DNA of 39,844 bases from Desmonostoc muscorum FACHB-395. Lineage in GTDB: Bacteria > Cyanobacteriota > Cyanobacteriia > Cyanobacteriales > Nostocaceae. The position numbers and the translations under genes were made by a program. The notes beneath the pieces are model-generated. The model was not told the DNA's origin and made no database searches. It saw only the letters and a program-made list of their open reading frames with translations. The DNA lies in assembly GCF_014698035.1 (NCBI RefSeq), contig NZ_JACJSF010000072.1, positions 1 through 39,844 on the forward strand, read 5' to 3'. Positions 28,601 to 35,494 of the stretch are shown one piece after another (within the stretch, counting starts at the first letter, position 1; every line of letters starts with the position of its first letter).

Positions 28601-29009
28601 TACTGAAACCCTGTTGATGGATAATTTTGAATTAGCTACCACCGTGCTTTCTCAGTTAACAGAGCTAAATGTCGAGATGCACATGGATGATTTTGGAACT
28701 GGTTATTCATCCTTGAGTTATTTACACCGCCTACCTATCAAAACTTTGAAGATTGACCGCTCTTTCGTCACTAATATAGGTAGTCGAGGAGAAAATTTAG
28801 AAATTGTCAGAGCGATTGTGACATTAGCTCATAATCTCAATATGTCTGTTACAGCAGAAGGCATAGAAACTGTAGAACAATTAGCACAATTGAAGGCGTT
28901 ACAATGTGATTACGGACAAGGGTATTTTTTCTTACCACCGATGGAAAGCGCAGAAGTAGAAATGCTACTTGCGGCTAACTTGTGTTACAAAAACTTTTTA
29001 AAGAGATAA
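25626..29009 (+). CDS. APC-type permease fused to PAS-GGDEF-EAL (c-di-GMP enzyme)
   Basis: This is a 1127-aa fusion. Residues about 20-450 read as an amino-acid/polyamine (APC-type) permease with around 12 helices, opening YLETWGFGLTGHVGWIGTAP and including FFSWAAAPALYAIIL and SSATAVSNSPRILYQLALDRQ. Two more helices follow at about 470-545. A PAS domain (about 560-670: TLDTVPDTVLVLDENGKICQTNAAAEELF) and a coiled coil lead to GGDEF (769-773) with an intact inhibitory site RGGD (760-763). The EAL domain has Glu-Ala-Leu at 898-900 plus LEITETLLM, MDDFGTGYSSL, KTLKIDRSFV and TAEGIET. All key residues for making and degrading c-di-GMP are present. I infer that the permease part senses or transports a nutrient and tunes c-di-GMP, as transporter-kinase fusions do for phosphorelays. 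Confidence 0.9.
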   Translation: MLTQNSIPTEKNQNLVIRLPRTLSYLETWGFGLTGHVGWIGTAPIIHAALGPKAILVWFVGTIISFLLNLQVQSLGRHWPDVAGGTPNYTTRLLKNFPGLGRYVALGYFFSWAAAPALYAIILTDLIKVNFGTLGISCPETLLKVLFTAIPFILAFSGTRALALLHLFFVFPAILLLLLFSIEGVLWLVFSNASFKFIPTSTHSLSFEEWAKWFFLASYSIYACETTSSFVADSHHPYKTLSFLTVAAWLIPPVFLGGSWVLMCSGQNPTIGDDAFLNLVAASKPFWGESASFLATLLITVSCLLSSATAVSNSPRILYQLALDRQISPIFALVSRQGVLGPAIFLTFLISLLCLNLGNVSQLVTVAGTCYLMSIMGLHLGLWLCRGKPHVLWPWWSLGFFCLEAVVLIVGGLAWNWRDFSVGLLLPIVLMIGDVGLRRLRFAPLELEWWTQRYYTRSSTNNSDFLILQVIVLVSLICITATSSWVIRDLLGKVSDNPQNSLLAILLVTLSLIGVAIACWTTLPQIVAIDEARKQAKSLFITTLDTVPDTVLVLDENGKICQTNAAAEELFQTHSQELLGQNLNQLLVCYHGKPKQWSIRTEQTLKINQGLRIVESTISQPFNSQLREYVVIIRDITKRKLVEEELIQYRYQLEQLVLERTVELIRVNQQLEQDIIKRQQAQEQLLHNSLHDGLTGLPNQRLFMERVQQAIERTKQHNNYLFAVLFLDLDRFKVVNDSLGHLLGNQLLIAISHRLKSVLRGGDIVARFGGDEFTILIEDIEDIDIAIQVAERIKKVLALPFQLNEHLVFTNASIGIALSKPDYEQSAHILRDADVAMYRAKSLGKARYEVFDQKMYEGASLLLELETALRNALLKQEEFRLDYQPIISLITGKIIGFEALIRWYHPERGLISPQEFIPLAEETGMIVSIGQWVLSEACQQMHRWHQQFPSSLSLTISVNFSGKQITQPDVFKQVKHILQETGLEPCSLKLEITETLLMDNFELATTVLSQLTELNVEMHMDDFGTGYSSLSYLHRLPIKTLKIDRSFVTNIGSRGENLEIVRAIVTLAHNLNMSVTAEGIETVEQLAQLKALQCDYGQGYFFLPPMESAEVEMLLAANLCYKNFLKR

Positions 29010-29083
29010 GTTGTTTGGTATCGAATTATGTTTGGAGAAACACTTTGTAAAATTGATAAAGCAATTATACTTGAGGATTTACA

Positions 29084-30238
29084 TTAGTGTTGTAGTACTG
29101 GCTGTAGCTGAAAATCTTCTGCGTTATTAACTAACCCTTCTTCTAACAATAGTTCATTAATAAAAATATCAATTTTCTCCCGACCAATATTCTGCATGAC
29201 TATCATGTGTGCCGAGTTTTCAAAAACTGCTAACTGCCACTTTTTAATTAACCTTTGAGAAGGTTTTTGAAAAACTACTGTGTTTGAAAAATTATTTAAC
29301 ATACATGGATATTCTCTGATTTGAAGTTGTTGGAAAAGATATTGAGCATTATGAATACAGGTCTTAGCCTCTTTAGCTAATCCATCATAACCTCTTGTTT
29401 GTACTGCATACCAGAGAATTAGGGGAGTATGACCATTTCTAGATCCCAGAATAGTTGTATCTTTTGAACCAATATATTCAATTTCTGTTTCAACTTTTTC
29501 TACCCATTTTTTCTTAGTTAAAACTACACCACAAGGTAAGGGAGAACCAATGAATTTAGCAGAAATAGCTACACTATCTATGGGTTTTTGAAAATTCACT
29601 TGCGGAGCGCCATCTAGAAACGGTAATATTAACCCTGAAAGCGCAGCATCACAATGAATGTAGTAATCTTTAATCTGATTGCGCTCTAAAATTTCTAGAA
29701 CTTTGTCTAAGTTATCAATTGCACCTTTGACAGTAGTGCCAATATTTAAATTTATGATGGCTGGATAACGACGATTTTCGCTAAGTTGTTGTTCAAAATG
29801 GTCATAATTCATTTCTCCATTAATTTGCGAATTCACAACATTATGTTGAATGCGGAATAATTTCGCGGCTTTGGGAATTGAGTAATGAGAGTCTTGTGAT
29901 GAGTAAAGAATCCCATTAGGGTAGATTTCTCTTGCTAAGAACATTCCATATAAATTACCTTCAGTTCCACCAGCTGTAACATAACCCCAAAACTGATTTT
30001 CTGGAATTTTATAGAGTTGAGCAAAAAAAGATAATACTTCTTGCTCAAACTTACGGGAATGGAGACCAAAATCTGGCTCAATATATGGGTCTCCAGCATT
30101 ATTTAACAGATGATTGAAAAATTTCCCGATCGCACTGTAATCACAACTTAAATTATAGGGATAGCCTGCATGAAACTGCGATCGCTGTTCTATTTGCAGC
30201 AAAAAATCTGCCAACTCTTTAGCAACTTTACTTGACAT
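29084..30238 (-). CDS. PLP-dependent histidine decarboxylase family protein
   Basis: The 384-aa protein matches the PLP-type bacterial histidine decarboxylase (group II decarboxylase) and plant serine-decarboxylase-like family: AGYPYNLSCDYS, DPYIEPDFGLHSRKFEQEV, WGYVTAGGTEGN, SSQDSHYSIPKAAKL (the His that stacks on PLP), NIGTTVKGAIDNL, HCDAALSGLILPF and GSKDTTILGSRNGHTPLILW. Length agrees with the family (about 380). The PLP-lysine region reads AISAKFIGSPLPCG (Lys228), whereas the family pattern is S-x-H-K. The His before the lysine is missing, as if one codon were deleted. Activity is therefore doubtful. If active it would make histamine or another amine from an amino acid. No antiporter gene is adjacent. 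Confidence 0.82.
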   Translation of the reverse strand: MSSKVAKELADFLLQIEQRSQFHAGYPYNLSCDYSAIGKFFNHLLNNAGDPYIEPDFGLHSRKFEQEVLSFFAQLYKIPENQFWGYVTAGGTEGNLYGMFLAREIYPNGILYSSQDSHYSIPKAAKLFRIQHNVVNSQINGEMNYDHFEQQLSENRRYPAIINLNIGTTVKGAIDNLDKVLEILERNQIKDYYIHCDAALSGLILPFLDGAPQVNFQKPIDSVAISAKFIGSPLPCGVVLTKKKWVEKVETEIEYIGSKDTTILGSRNGHTPLILWYAVQTRGYDGLAKEAKTCIHNAQYLFQQLQIREYPCMLNNFSNTVVFQKPSQRLIKKWQLAVFENSAHMIVMQNIGREKIDIFINELLLEEGLVNNAEDFQLQPVLQH

Positions 30239-30667
30239 ATCTTTGTATCTCTTGAATTTTGATTAAGTTAATGGATGTTTTAATCGAAAATTTACGTATT
30301 AATCCATACCTTTATGTTTTCTTCACAATACTGTAATTCGGCTCTATACATGAAAAGGATATGGTGAAAGTACTTAGCAGGCTTCAGTAAAAACACCTGA
30401 GTTTTTGCTTACAAGTATATTACCCTTAGAAATTACTTACTTTACAAAATAGCTATAATGTGTATTACGTAAAATATCTTTTTCAGGCGGTGACTACAAC
30501 CTGATTTAGCGTGAATTATACGGATGAGATAGTGTCTATATAATTACCTAAAAGAAAAGACCTCTCTCTGGTTTAGTACACAAAATTTTCCCTCTCAGAG
30601 TTGGAGAGGGAAAGGCTTGAACTTTATTTCAAGGTAGAGAGAGGTTCGTTGAACTCAGGTATATTTA
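30239..30667. other. Spacer between decarboxylase and ileS
   Basis: No convincing gene is seen. It holds the promoter region of the minus-strand decarboxylase gene (near 30240-30480, A/T-rich) and, at 30560-30645, two nested inverted repeats downstream of ileS. Confidence 0.4.
30560..30645 (-). terminator. Nested inverted repeats downstream of ileS
   Basis: Inner stem: TTTCCCTCTC (30587-30596) pairs with GAGAGGGAAA (30604-30613) over a 7-nt loop. Outer stem: ACCTCTCTCT (30560-30569) pairs with AGAGAGAGGT (30636-30645). On the minus strand the inner stem follows the ileS stop by about 55 bp and runs into AAAATTTTG, so it is a plausible, if imperfect, terminator. Confidence 0.5.
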
Positions 30668-33544
30668 CTAGAACTCTCCGGCTAAGGCTGCAACACATCG
30701 TTCGCAAATTAACGGATGTTCTGCTGATTCTCCCACATGGGTGGAGTAGTTCCAACAGCGATCGCACTTTTGCCCTTCTGCGTTTACTACACCAATTCCC
30801 CAGTCTTCTGTCTGCGCCGTATATTTTAATCCTTGCAAACCCTCAGCAGAATCTAATAATTCCACTTGGGAAGTCAGCAATAGATACCGCAGTTCATCAA
30901 TACCGTTACCCTTAACCGGGTTAAAGGCTTTGATAGCATCGCCTAACTGTTTGTGAGGGATATGAATCAAAGCTTTCGCTTCTAGGGAAGAACCAATGAG
31001 TTTTTCTATCCTGGCTTGTTCCAACACCTTATTAACATCGGTGCGGAGTTGTCGTAGTGTCTCCCAAAATTCTGCTAAATCTGGATTACGCCATTTTTCC
31101 TCAACCTGTATCCAACCGGCTTCAAACACCGATTTGTAAGGTGTTTTATAGGGGAGATATTGCCAGATATCTTCGGCGGTGTGGCATAACACTGGTGCGA
31201 TCGCTCGTGCTAAATTATCTAAAGCTATTTTCAGCACCGTTTGGCAACTGCGACGGCGAAAAGAATCCTTTGCACTGATGTACAGCCTATCTTTGGCAAC
31301 ATCCAAATAAAAGTTGGATAAATCCACCACGCAGAAATTCTGTACTGTTTGGAAAAAGCGAAAGAACTGGAAACTATCAAAGGCTTCCGTTACTTCCTCA
31401 AATACCTCGGTGATGCGGTGCAGCATATAACGGTCAAGTTCTGGCAATTCCTCAAAGGGAACTGTATCTTTTTCTGGGTCAAAATCATCCAAGCTACCCA
31501 ACAAAAACCGCGCCGTATTGCGAATTTTGCCTCTGACATCATTCATCTGCTTGATGATGTTTTTCCCAATGCGGACATCGCCAGAATAGTCTACCGATGA
31601 TACCCACAATCTCAAGACATCTGCACCGTAAGCCGGTTCTACTTTTTGATTTTTTCCACCTTCAATGATTGTATTTGGGTCAACCACATTTCCTTCTGAC
31701 TTGCTCATCTTCCGGCCCTGTTCGTCCAAAGCGAAGCCGTGAGTTAGCACAGTTTTGTAAGGCGCAACGTCATTTACCGCTACACTGGTCAGCAAGCTTG
31801 ACTGAAACCAACCGCGATGCTGGTCGGAACCTTCCAAATATATATCAGCCGGGTAGCGTAACTCTGGACGCTGTTGGACGACAGCTGCCCAAGATGAGCC
31901 AGAATCAAACCATACATCCATTGTGTCTGTACCTCTGCGGTAAGACTTACCATTATTACGATAGGATTCTGGTAATAATTCCTCAACCGATAATTCCCAC
32001 CAAGCATCAGAACCTTTTTCAGCGATAATTGCTTGAGCGTGGTTGATAATTTCCTCATTCAGCAGTACTTCTCCGGTGGCTTCATCGTAGAAAACGGGAA
32101 TGGGTACACCCCAAGCGCGTTGACGAGAGATACACCAATCGGAACGTTCCGCCACCATTGGCGTGATGCGATTCTCACCTTGGGCTGGAATCCATTTTAC
32201 CGTGGCGATCGCTTTTAGTGCTTCTTCTCTAAATCCTTCTACGGAAGCAAACCATTGTTCAGTAGCGCGGAAAATCGTTGGTTTCTTTGTCCGCCAATCA
32301 TAAGGATATTTATGGGGATATGCTTCTTCCTTCAACAAAGAACCAGCCGCATTTAAGGCATCAATCACCGCCTGATTACCATCACCCAGCACATTTAACC
32401 CCGCAAATTGTCCCGCTTCTTCGGTAAAATTGCCGTTGTCATCCACTGGTGCAAGGATGGGTAAACCGTAACGCTGACCAACAATGTAATCTTCTTGACC
32501 ATGACCGGGTGCGGTATGTACCAACCCAGTACCCGACTCAGTAGTGATGTAATCACCGCCGACAACAATCGGGCTTTCACGGTCAAATAGAGGATGACGA
32601 TAAGTAGTATGTTCTAAATCATTCCCCTTAAAGGTGGCTTTGAGAGTTAACTCAACTCCCAAGGTTGCAGATAAACGTTCTACTAAATCAGCAGCAACGA
32701 TTAAGTATTTGAAATTACTCTGCGCCTCTGACTGGGAAACTTCCACCACTGCATAGTTCAAATCTGCATTCACCGCCACCGCCAAATTCCCCGGAATTGT
32801 CCAAGGTGTAGTTGTCCAAACAGCCACACCCAAATCTGACTGATATTCCGCCAACAGTGGTTTTACAGCTTCCGCCAAACTTGTAACTGCAAAAGCTGCA
32901 TAGATACTGCGGGAAACGTGACCTTCTGGATATTCCAACTCAGCTTCAGCCAAAGCGGTTTTAGAACTCGGACTCCAGTGAACCGGCTTTAAACCGCGAT
33001 AGATGTAGCCTTTTAAGAACATCTGACCAAACACACCAATTTGAGCCGCTTCATATTCCGGCTTCAGAGTTAGATAAGGGTTGTCCCAATCGCCCCAAAT
33101 ACCGTAGCGTTGAAAATTTTGGCGCTGGTTATCTACCGTAGCTAAAGCAAATTCTTTCGCTTTCTGCCGTAGTTGTAAAGGCGTTAAATTTTGCCGTTCT
33201 GCTGACTTCATATTCTGCAAAACTTTTAACTCAATTGGCAAACCGTGACAATCCCAACCAGGAACGTAGCGAACTTTACGCCCTCGTAACATTTGGTAGC
33301 GATTAATAATATCTTTGAGAATTTTATTTAAGGCATGACCAATATGGAGTGAGCCATTAGCGTAGGGAGGCCCATCGTGCAGTATAAATAATTCGCCGGG
33401 GTTATTTTCAAAAAGGCGATCGTAAATTTTATTTTCTTCCCAAAATTTTTGGATTTCAGGCTCGCGCTTGATGGCGTTTGCCCGCATATCAAAGCTAGTC
33501 TTGGGTAGGTTTACAGTATCTTTGTAACTTCCTGATTCGGTCAC
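30668..33544 (-). CDS. ileS: Isoleucyl-tRNA synthetase
   Basis: This class I synthetase charges tRNA-Ile with isoleucine and edits valine. Motifs: LHDGPPYANGSLHIGHALNK (HIGH), the editing domain (TTPWTIPGNLAVAVN, GTGLVHTAPGHGQEDY), GSDQHRGWFQSSLLTS, GRKMSKSEGNVVDP (KMSKS) and a C-terminal zinc site CDRCWNYS...CERC. The reading frame is open for 60 codons upstream to 33724, but those residues are not family-like. The GTG at 33544 gives VTESGSYKDTVNLPKTSFDM, the usual cyanobacterial start, and 958 residues, a normal length. No T-box or other leader is obvious. It is a housekeeping gene in a single-gene minus-strand unit. Confidence 0.96.
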   Translation of the reverse strand: MTESGSYKDTVNLPKTSFDMRANAIKREPEIQKFWEENKIYDRLFENNPGELFILHDGPPYANGSLHIGHALNKILKDIINRYQMLRGRKVRYVPGWDCHGLPIELKVLQNMKSAERQNLTPLQLRQKAKEFALATVDNQRQNFQRYGIWGDWDNPYLTLKPEYEAAQIGVFGQMFLKGYIYRGLKPVHWSPSSKTALAEAELEYPEGHVSRSIYAAFAVTSLAEAVKPLLAEYQSDLGVAVWTTTPWTIPGNLAVAVNADLNYAVVEVSQSEAQSNFKYLIVAADLVERLSATLGVELTLKATFKGNDLEHTTYRHPLFDRESPIVVGGDYITTESGTGLVHTAPGHGQEDYIVGQRYGLPILAPVDDNGNFTEEAGQFAGLNVLGDGNQAVIDALNAAGSLLKEEAYPHKYPYDWRTKKPTIFRATEQWFASVEGFREEALKAIATVKWIPAQGENRITPMVAERSDWCISRQRAWGVPIPVFYDEATGEVLLNEEIINHAQAIIAEKGSDAWWELSVEELLPESYRNNGKSYRRGTDTMDVWFDSGSSWAAVVQQRPELRYPADIYLEGSDQHRGWFQSSLLTSVAVNDVAPYKTVLTHGFALDEQGRKMSKSEGNVVDPNTIIEGGKNQKVEPAYGADVLRLWVSSVDYSGDVRIGKNIIKQMNDVRGKIRNTARFLLGSLDDFDPEKDTVPFEELPELDRYMLHRITEVFEEVTEAFDSFQFFRFFQTVQNFCVVDLSNFYLDVAKDRLYISAKDSFRRRSCQTVLKIALDNLARAIAPVLCHTAEDIWQYLPYKTPYKSVFEAGWIQVEEKWRNPDLAEFWETLRQLRTDVNKVLEQARIEKLIGSSLEAKALIHIPHKQLGDAIKAFNPVKGNGIDELRYLLLTSQVELLDSAEGLQGLKYTAQTEDWGIGVVNAEGQKCDRCWNYSTHVGESAEHPLICERCVAALAGEF

Positions 33545-33747
33545 AGTCTCATGCCTAGAATTAGGTGTGCAGGTTTTATTAATTATAGGAGATGCCAGGA
33601 AAACCAAAATTCGCTTTTTGAACGCAAGTTTGATAGACCTCTCCCTACCTTGAATTTTCGTTAATAAAGTTGCAAATATAAAGATAGGACTTTTCCACAA
33701 GAGCGTAGGCGTAGACATCGCCACTTTAAAATTCAGATGGATTAAAC

Positions 33748-33781
33748 GTAGGTTGGATTGATGTAACGAAAGCCAACCTAC
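33748..33781. repeat. Short GTAGGTTGG palindromic repeat
   Basis: GTAGGTTGG (33748-33756) is complementary to CCAACCTAC (33773-33781). It is a short, degenerate member of the same repeat family as the longer copy at 38251-38324. It lies upstream of ileS. Confidence 0.5.
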
Positions 33782-33867
33782 ATTTAATGCACAATTTTAA
33801 GCTTGACACAGCACTAGATTTATGCAATCAAGCGGATTATTGCAGCAAAGGAGTTGTGCCGTTACCG

Positions 33868-34269
33868 TTAGGGATTTGCAATTGCAGCTTGAGCCGGTTG
33901 AGTAGCAAGAACCGCTACAAGTGGAGCAACTTTTGAACTAGATTTTTTATTTCTTTTTCCATTAGAGCCGCCAGCTTTGGAATACTCTATACTGTTTCTG
34001 CCGTAGATAGTTGCAACTCCACTTAGCATTCGTTCAGACATTTCGGAGAGGGCTTTATCCATCTGGGTTACTGTCTTACGCGATTCTTCAAGATTGGACA
34101 CAAGCGTGTTATGAGCTTCTACCGTCGCACGGGTAGTATTAACCAGGTGGTTGTAGGCTTCAATGGTTAATCCATGTCCTAAATCCAGATTTTCATCAAT
34201 GGATTTAAGCAAGGCGAGACGAAGTTGGGCTTTGTCAACAGCAGCAGAACCACGAGTTCTTAAAGACAT
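33868..34269 (-). CDS. Small helical hypothetical protein
   Basis: The 133-aa product is unknown. Residues about 10-85 look all-helical and coiled-coil-prone (LRLALLKSIDENLDLGHGL through RKTVTQMDKALSEMSERML). A conserved-looking SGVATIYGRNSIEYSKAGG motif follows, then a basic Lys/Ser-rich linker and a hydrophobic Ala-rich end (APLVAVLATQPAQAAI). I recall similar helical proteins with a GVA-x-x-YG-x-NS-x-EY-x-AGG motif in other Nostocales, without known function. AAGGA lies 7 nt before the ATG on the coding strand. It sits next to a tandem-repeat tract and may belong to the accessory region. Confidence 0.6.
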   Translation of the reverse strand: MSLRTRGSAAVDKAQLRLALLKSIDENLDLGHGLTIEAYNHLVNTTRATVEAHNTLVSNLEESRKTVTQMDKALSEMSERMLSGVATIYGRNSIEYSKAGGSNGKRNKKSSSKVAPLVAVLATQPAQAAIANP

Positions 34270-34436
34270 GAGATATCCTTTTTTTTAAGAATTCCTTTTT
34301 CAACATAGTTGAGTATCCTTTTGCCTGAGATGGGTAGTTTTGTGGATTTATTTCGTTGAACTTTTAATGAAATAATTACGAGTTTGTCTGTATTTTTACT
34401 CATTTTCATATCGATTTGTTGTTTGAAAATAAGTGC

Positions 34437-34688
34437 AATCAGCAAATGCGAATGCCGAATCAACAAATGCGATCGCTATATCAGCAAATGCGATCGCCAT
34501 ATCAGCAAATGCGAACTCCGAATCAACAAATGCGAACCCCATATCAGCAAATGCGATCGCCATATCAACAAATGCGAACCCCATATCAGCAAATGCGAAC
34601 TCCGAATCAACAAATGCGAACTCCGAATCAACAAATGCGAACCCCATATCAGCAAATGCGAACTCCGAATCAACAAATGCGAACGCCA
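34437..34688. repeat. 12-unit, 21-bp tandem repeat (minisatellite)
   Basis: Twelve consecutive 21-bp units run without a gap (34437-34457, 34458-34478 and so on to 34688). The constant core is ATCARCAAATGCGA, and the remainder varies among ACTCCGA, ACCCCAT and TCGCCAT. The TCGCC variant creates the HIP1 octamer GCGATCGC, so some units carry it. Variants are linked: CCG is always followed by AATCAAC, and CCA mostly by TATCAGC. The unit boundary is thus better placed after GCGA. Because 21 is a multiple of 3 and units lack stops in several frames, several overlapping frames are open on both strands; I do not treat any as a gene. There are no unique spacers, so it is not CRISPR. Confidence 0.92.
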
Positions 34689-34696
34689 AATTAACC

Positions 34697-34740
34697 TTAG
34701 AAAGGGAAAGCTAGAACATCTAATTCCCTCCCCTTTATAA
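34697..34740. repeat. Partial, degenerate copy of the 90-bp palindromic repeat
   Basis: The stretch beginning TTAGAAAGGG and ending CCCTCCCCTTTATAA resembles the left half of the 90-bp repeats at 34764 and 35262. It stops exactly where the 28-bp terminal inverted repeat begins, as if the mobile element had inserted into or recombined with an older repeat copy. Confidence 0.55.
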
Positions 34741-34768
34741 GCTACGGTGTACACACAAGTCGAATTAC
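34741..34768 (+). repeat. Left terminal inverted repeat
   Basis: 28 bp, beginning GCTACGGTGTACACA and ending AAGTCGAATTAC. The reverse complement of 35367-35394 differs only at position 15 (A here, G there). Its last 5 bases overlap the start of the first 90-bp repeat. Confidence 0.85.
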
Positions 34769-34853
34769 CCCCCTTAATCCCCCCTTAGAAAGGGGGGAAA
34801 AGAAATCTATCTAGTTCCCTCCCCTTATAAAGGGGAGGGTTAGGGTGGGGTAA
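34764..34853. repeat. Palindromic repeat, left direct copy
   Basis: About 90 bp, starting ATTACCCCCCTTAATCCCC and ending GGTTAGGGTGGGGTAA. It contains two strong hairpins: CCCCCCTT paired with AAGGGGGG, and CCCTCCCCTT paired with AAGGGGAGGG. It is nearly identical to 35262-35352 in the same orientation. It encodes the last codons and stop of the minus-strand DUF559 gene. Confidence 0.88.
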
Positions 34854-35232
34854 CTTCCCTCAAGCGACAAATAACTTCCCTAATCTTCTCCACCACACCA
34901 TCAATATCTTGATAAACCTCTTGATTTGTAAATCTCAAAAACCTCGTACCTTTTGATTCTAAAAAAGCTTGGCGATCGCGGTCATATTCTGGAACTCCAT
35001 CTTGATAGTGACTATCACCATCAATTTCTATGGCAAGTCTCAATTCTGAAGAATAAAAATCCACTACAAATCTGTCAATACTGTATTGTCTGCGAAATTT
35101 ATAGCTTTCAATTTGTTGATTTCTAAGTTTTGCCCAAACTATTTTTTCACATGGGGGCATATTGTTTCTGAGAGTTTGCCGTTTTTGCTTTTCTGAGCTT
35201 TGGTTATACAGCTTTGTCATCAGCGTTTTCAT
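34840..35232 (-). CDS. DUF559 / Vsr-like PD-(D/E)XK endonuclease-fold protein
   Basis: The 130-aa protein is a DUF559 member: EKQKRQTLRNNMPPCEKIVW, LRNQQIESYKFRRQYSIDRF, then the nuclease core VVDFYSSELRLAIEIDGDSH (D...E-x-D), YDRDRQAFLESKGTRFLRFT and NQEVYQDIDGVVEKI. The fold is related to very-short-patch-repair endonucleases. The acidic catalytic residues are present, though no activity is established for this family as far as I know. Met1 (35232) and Met5 (35220) are both possible starts. It is held between two direct palindromic repeats within terminal inverted repeats. Its stop codon lies inside the left repeat, so gene and repeat have moved or evolved together. Confidence 0.88.
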   Translation of the reverse strand: MKTLMTKLYNQSSEKQKRQTLRNNMPPCEKIVWAKLRNQQIESYKFRRQYSIDRFVVDFYSSELRLAIEIDGDSHYQDGVPEYDRDRQAFLESKGTRFLRFTNQEVYQDIDGVVEKIREVICRLREVTPP

Positions 35233-35261
35233 ATCCCTAGACTGCGCTTATTATTCCCAGG

Positions 35262-35352
35262 ATTACCCCCCTTAATCCCCCCTTAGAAAGGGGGGAAAAA
35301 GAAATCTATCTAGTTCCCTCCCCTTTACAAGGGGAGGGTTAGGGTGGGGTAA
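35262..35352. repeat. Palindromic repeat, right direct copy
   Basis: A 91-bp near-identical copy of 34764-34853 in direct orientation; the differences are one extra A and a small change in the second hairpin loop. Recombination between the two copies would delete the DUF559 gene and leave a short repeat-only element. Confidence 0.88.
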
Positions 35353-35366
35353 TTCGAGGACTGGTA

Positions 35367-35394
35367 GTAATTCGACTTGCGTGTACACCGTAGC
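35367..35394 (-). repeat. Right terminal inverted repeat
   Basis: 28 bp reading GTAATTCGACTTGCG at its start and GTGTACACCGTAGC at its end; reverse complement of 34741-34768 with one mismatch. A 14-bp spacer separates it from the right 90-bp repeat. Confidence 0.85.
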
Positions 35395-35494
35395 CTTTTT
35401 AAGAAGAATCTAAAACCTTTTACCCCTAATTTTTCCGAAATTGAGCATAATATTGTTGAAGCTTCATCAAGATGCGTCTAACTCACACTTGCTC

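Larger units (their letters stand above)
34741..35394. mobile_element. 654-bp element with terminal inverted repeats carrying a DUF559 gene
   Basis: The outer ends are 28-bp inverted repeats (34741-34768, starting GCTACGGTGTACAC, and 35367-35394) that match at 27 of 28 positions. Inside lie two direct copies of a roughly 90-bp palindromic repeat (34764-34853 and 35262-35352), flanking a minus-strand DUF559 nuclease gene. Just outside the ends, CTTTATAA (34733-34740) and CTTTTTAA (35395-35402) agree at 7 of 8 bases and could be a target duplication. No transposase is encoded, so movement would need help in trans. Alternatively it is a repeat assembly that arose by recombination. Confidence 0.7.

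Noticed and set aside
33545..33724. 60-codon N-terminal extension of isoleucyl-tRNA synthetase
   Set aside because: The residues are not family-like, and the GTG at 33544 gives the usual start and length.
34437..34688. CRISPR array
   Set aside because: Units are contiguous 21-mers with no unique spacers, and no cas gene is present.
34384..34754. Several overlapping reading frames on both strands of the 21-bp repeat, encoding heptapeptide repeats
   Set aside because: They exist because the unit length is a multiple of three and lacks stops. Most start at TTG or inside the repeat, have no ribosome site and none looks like a known repeat protein.
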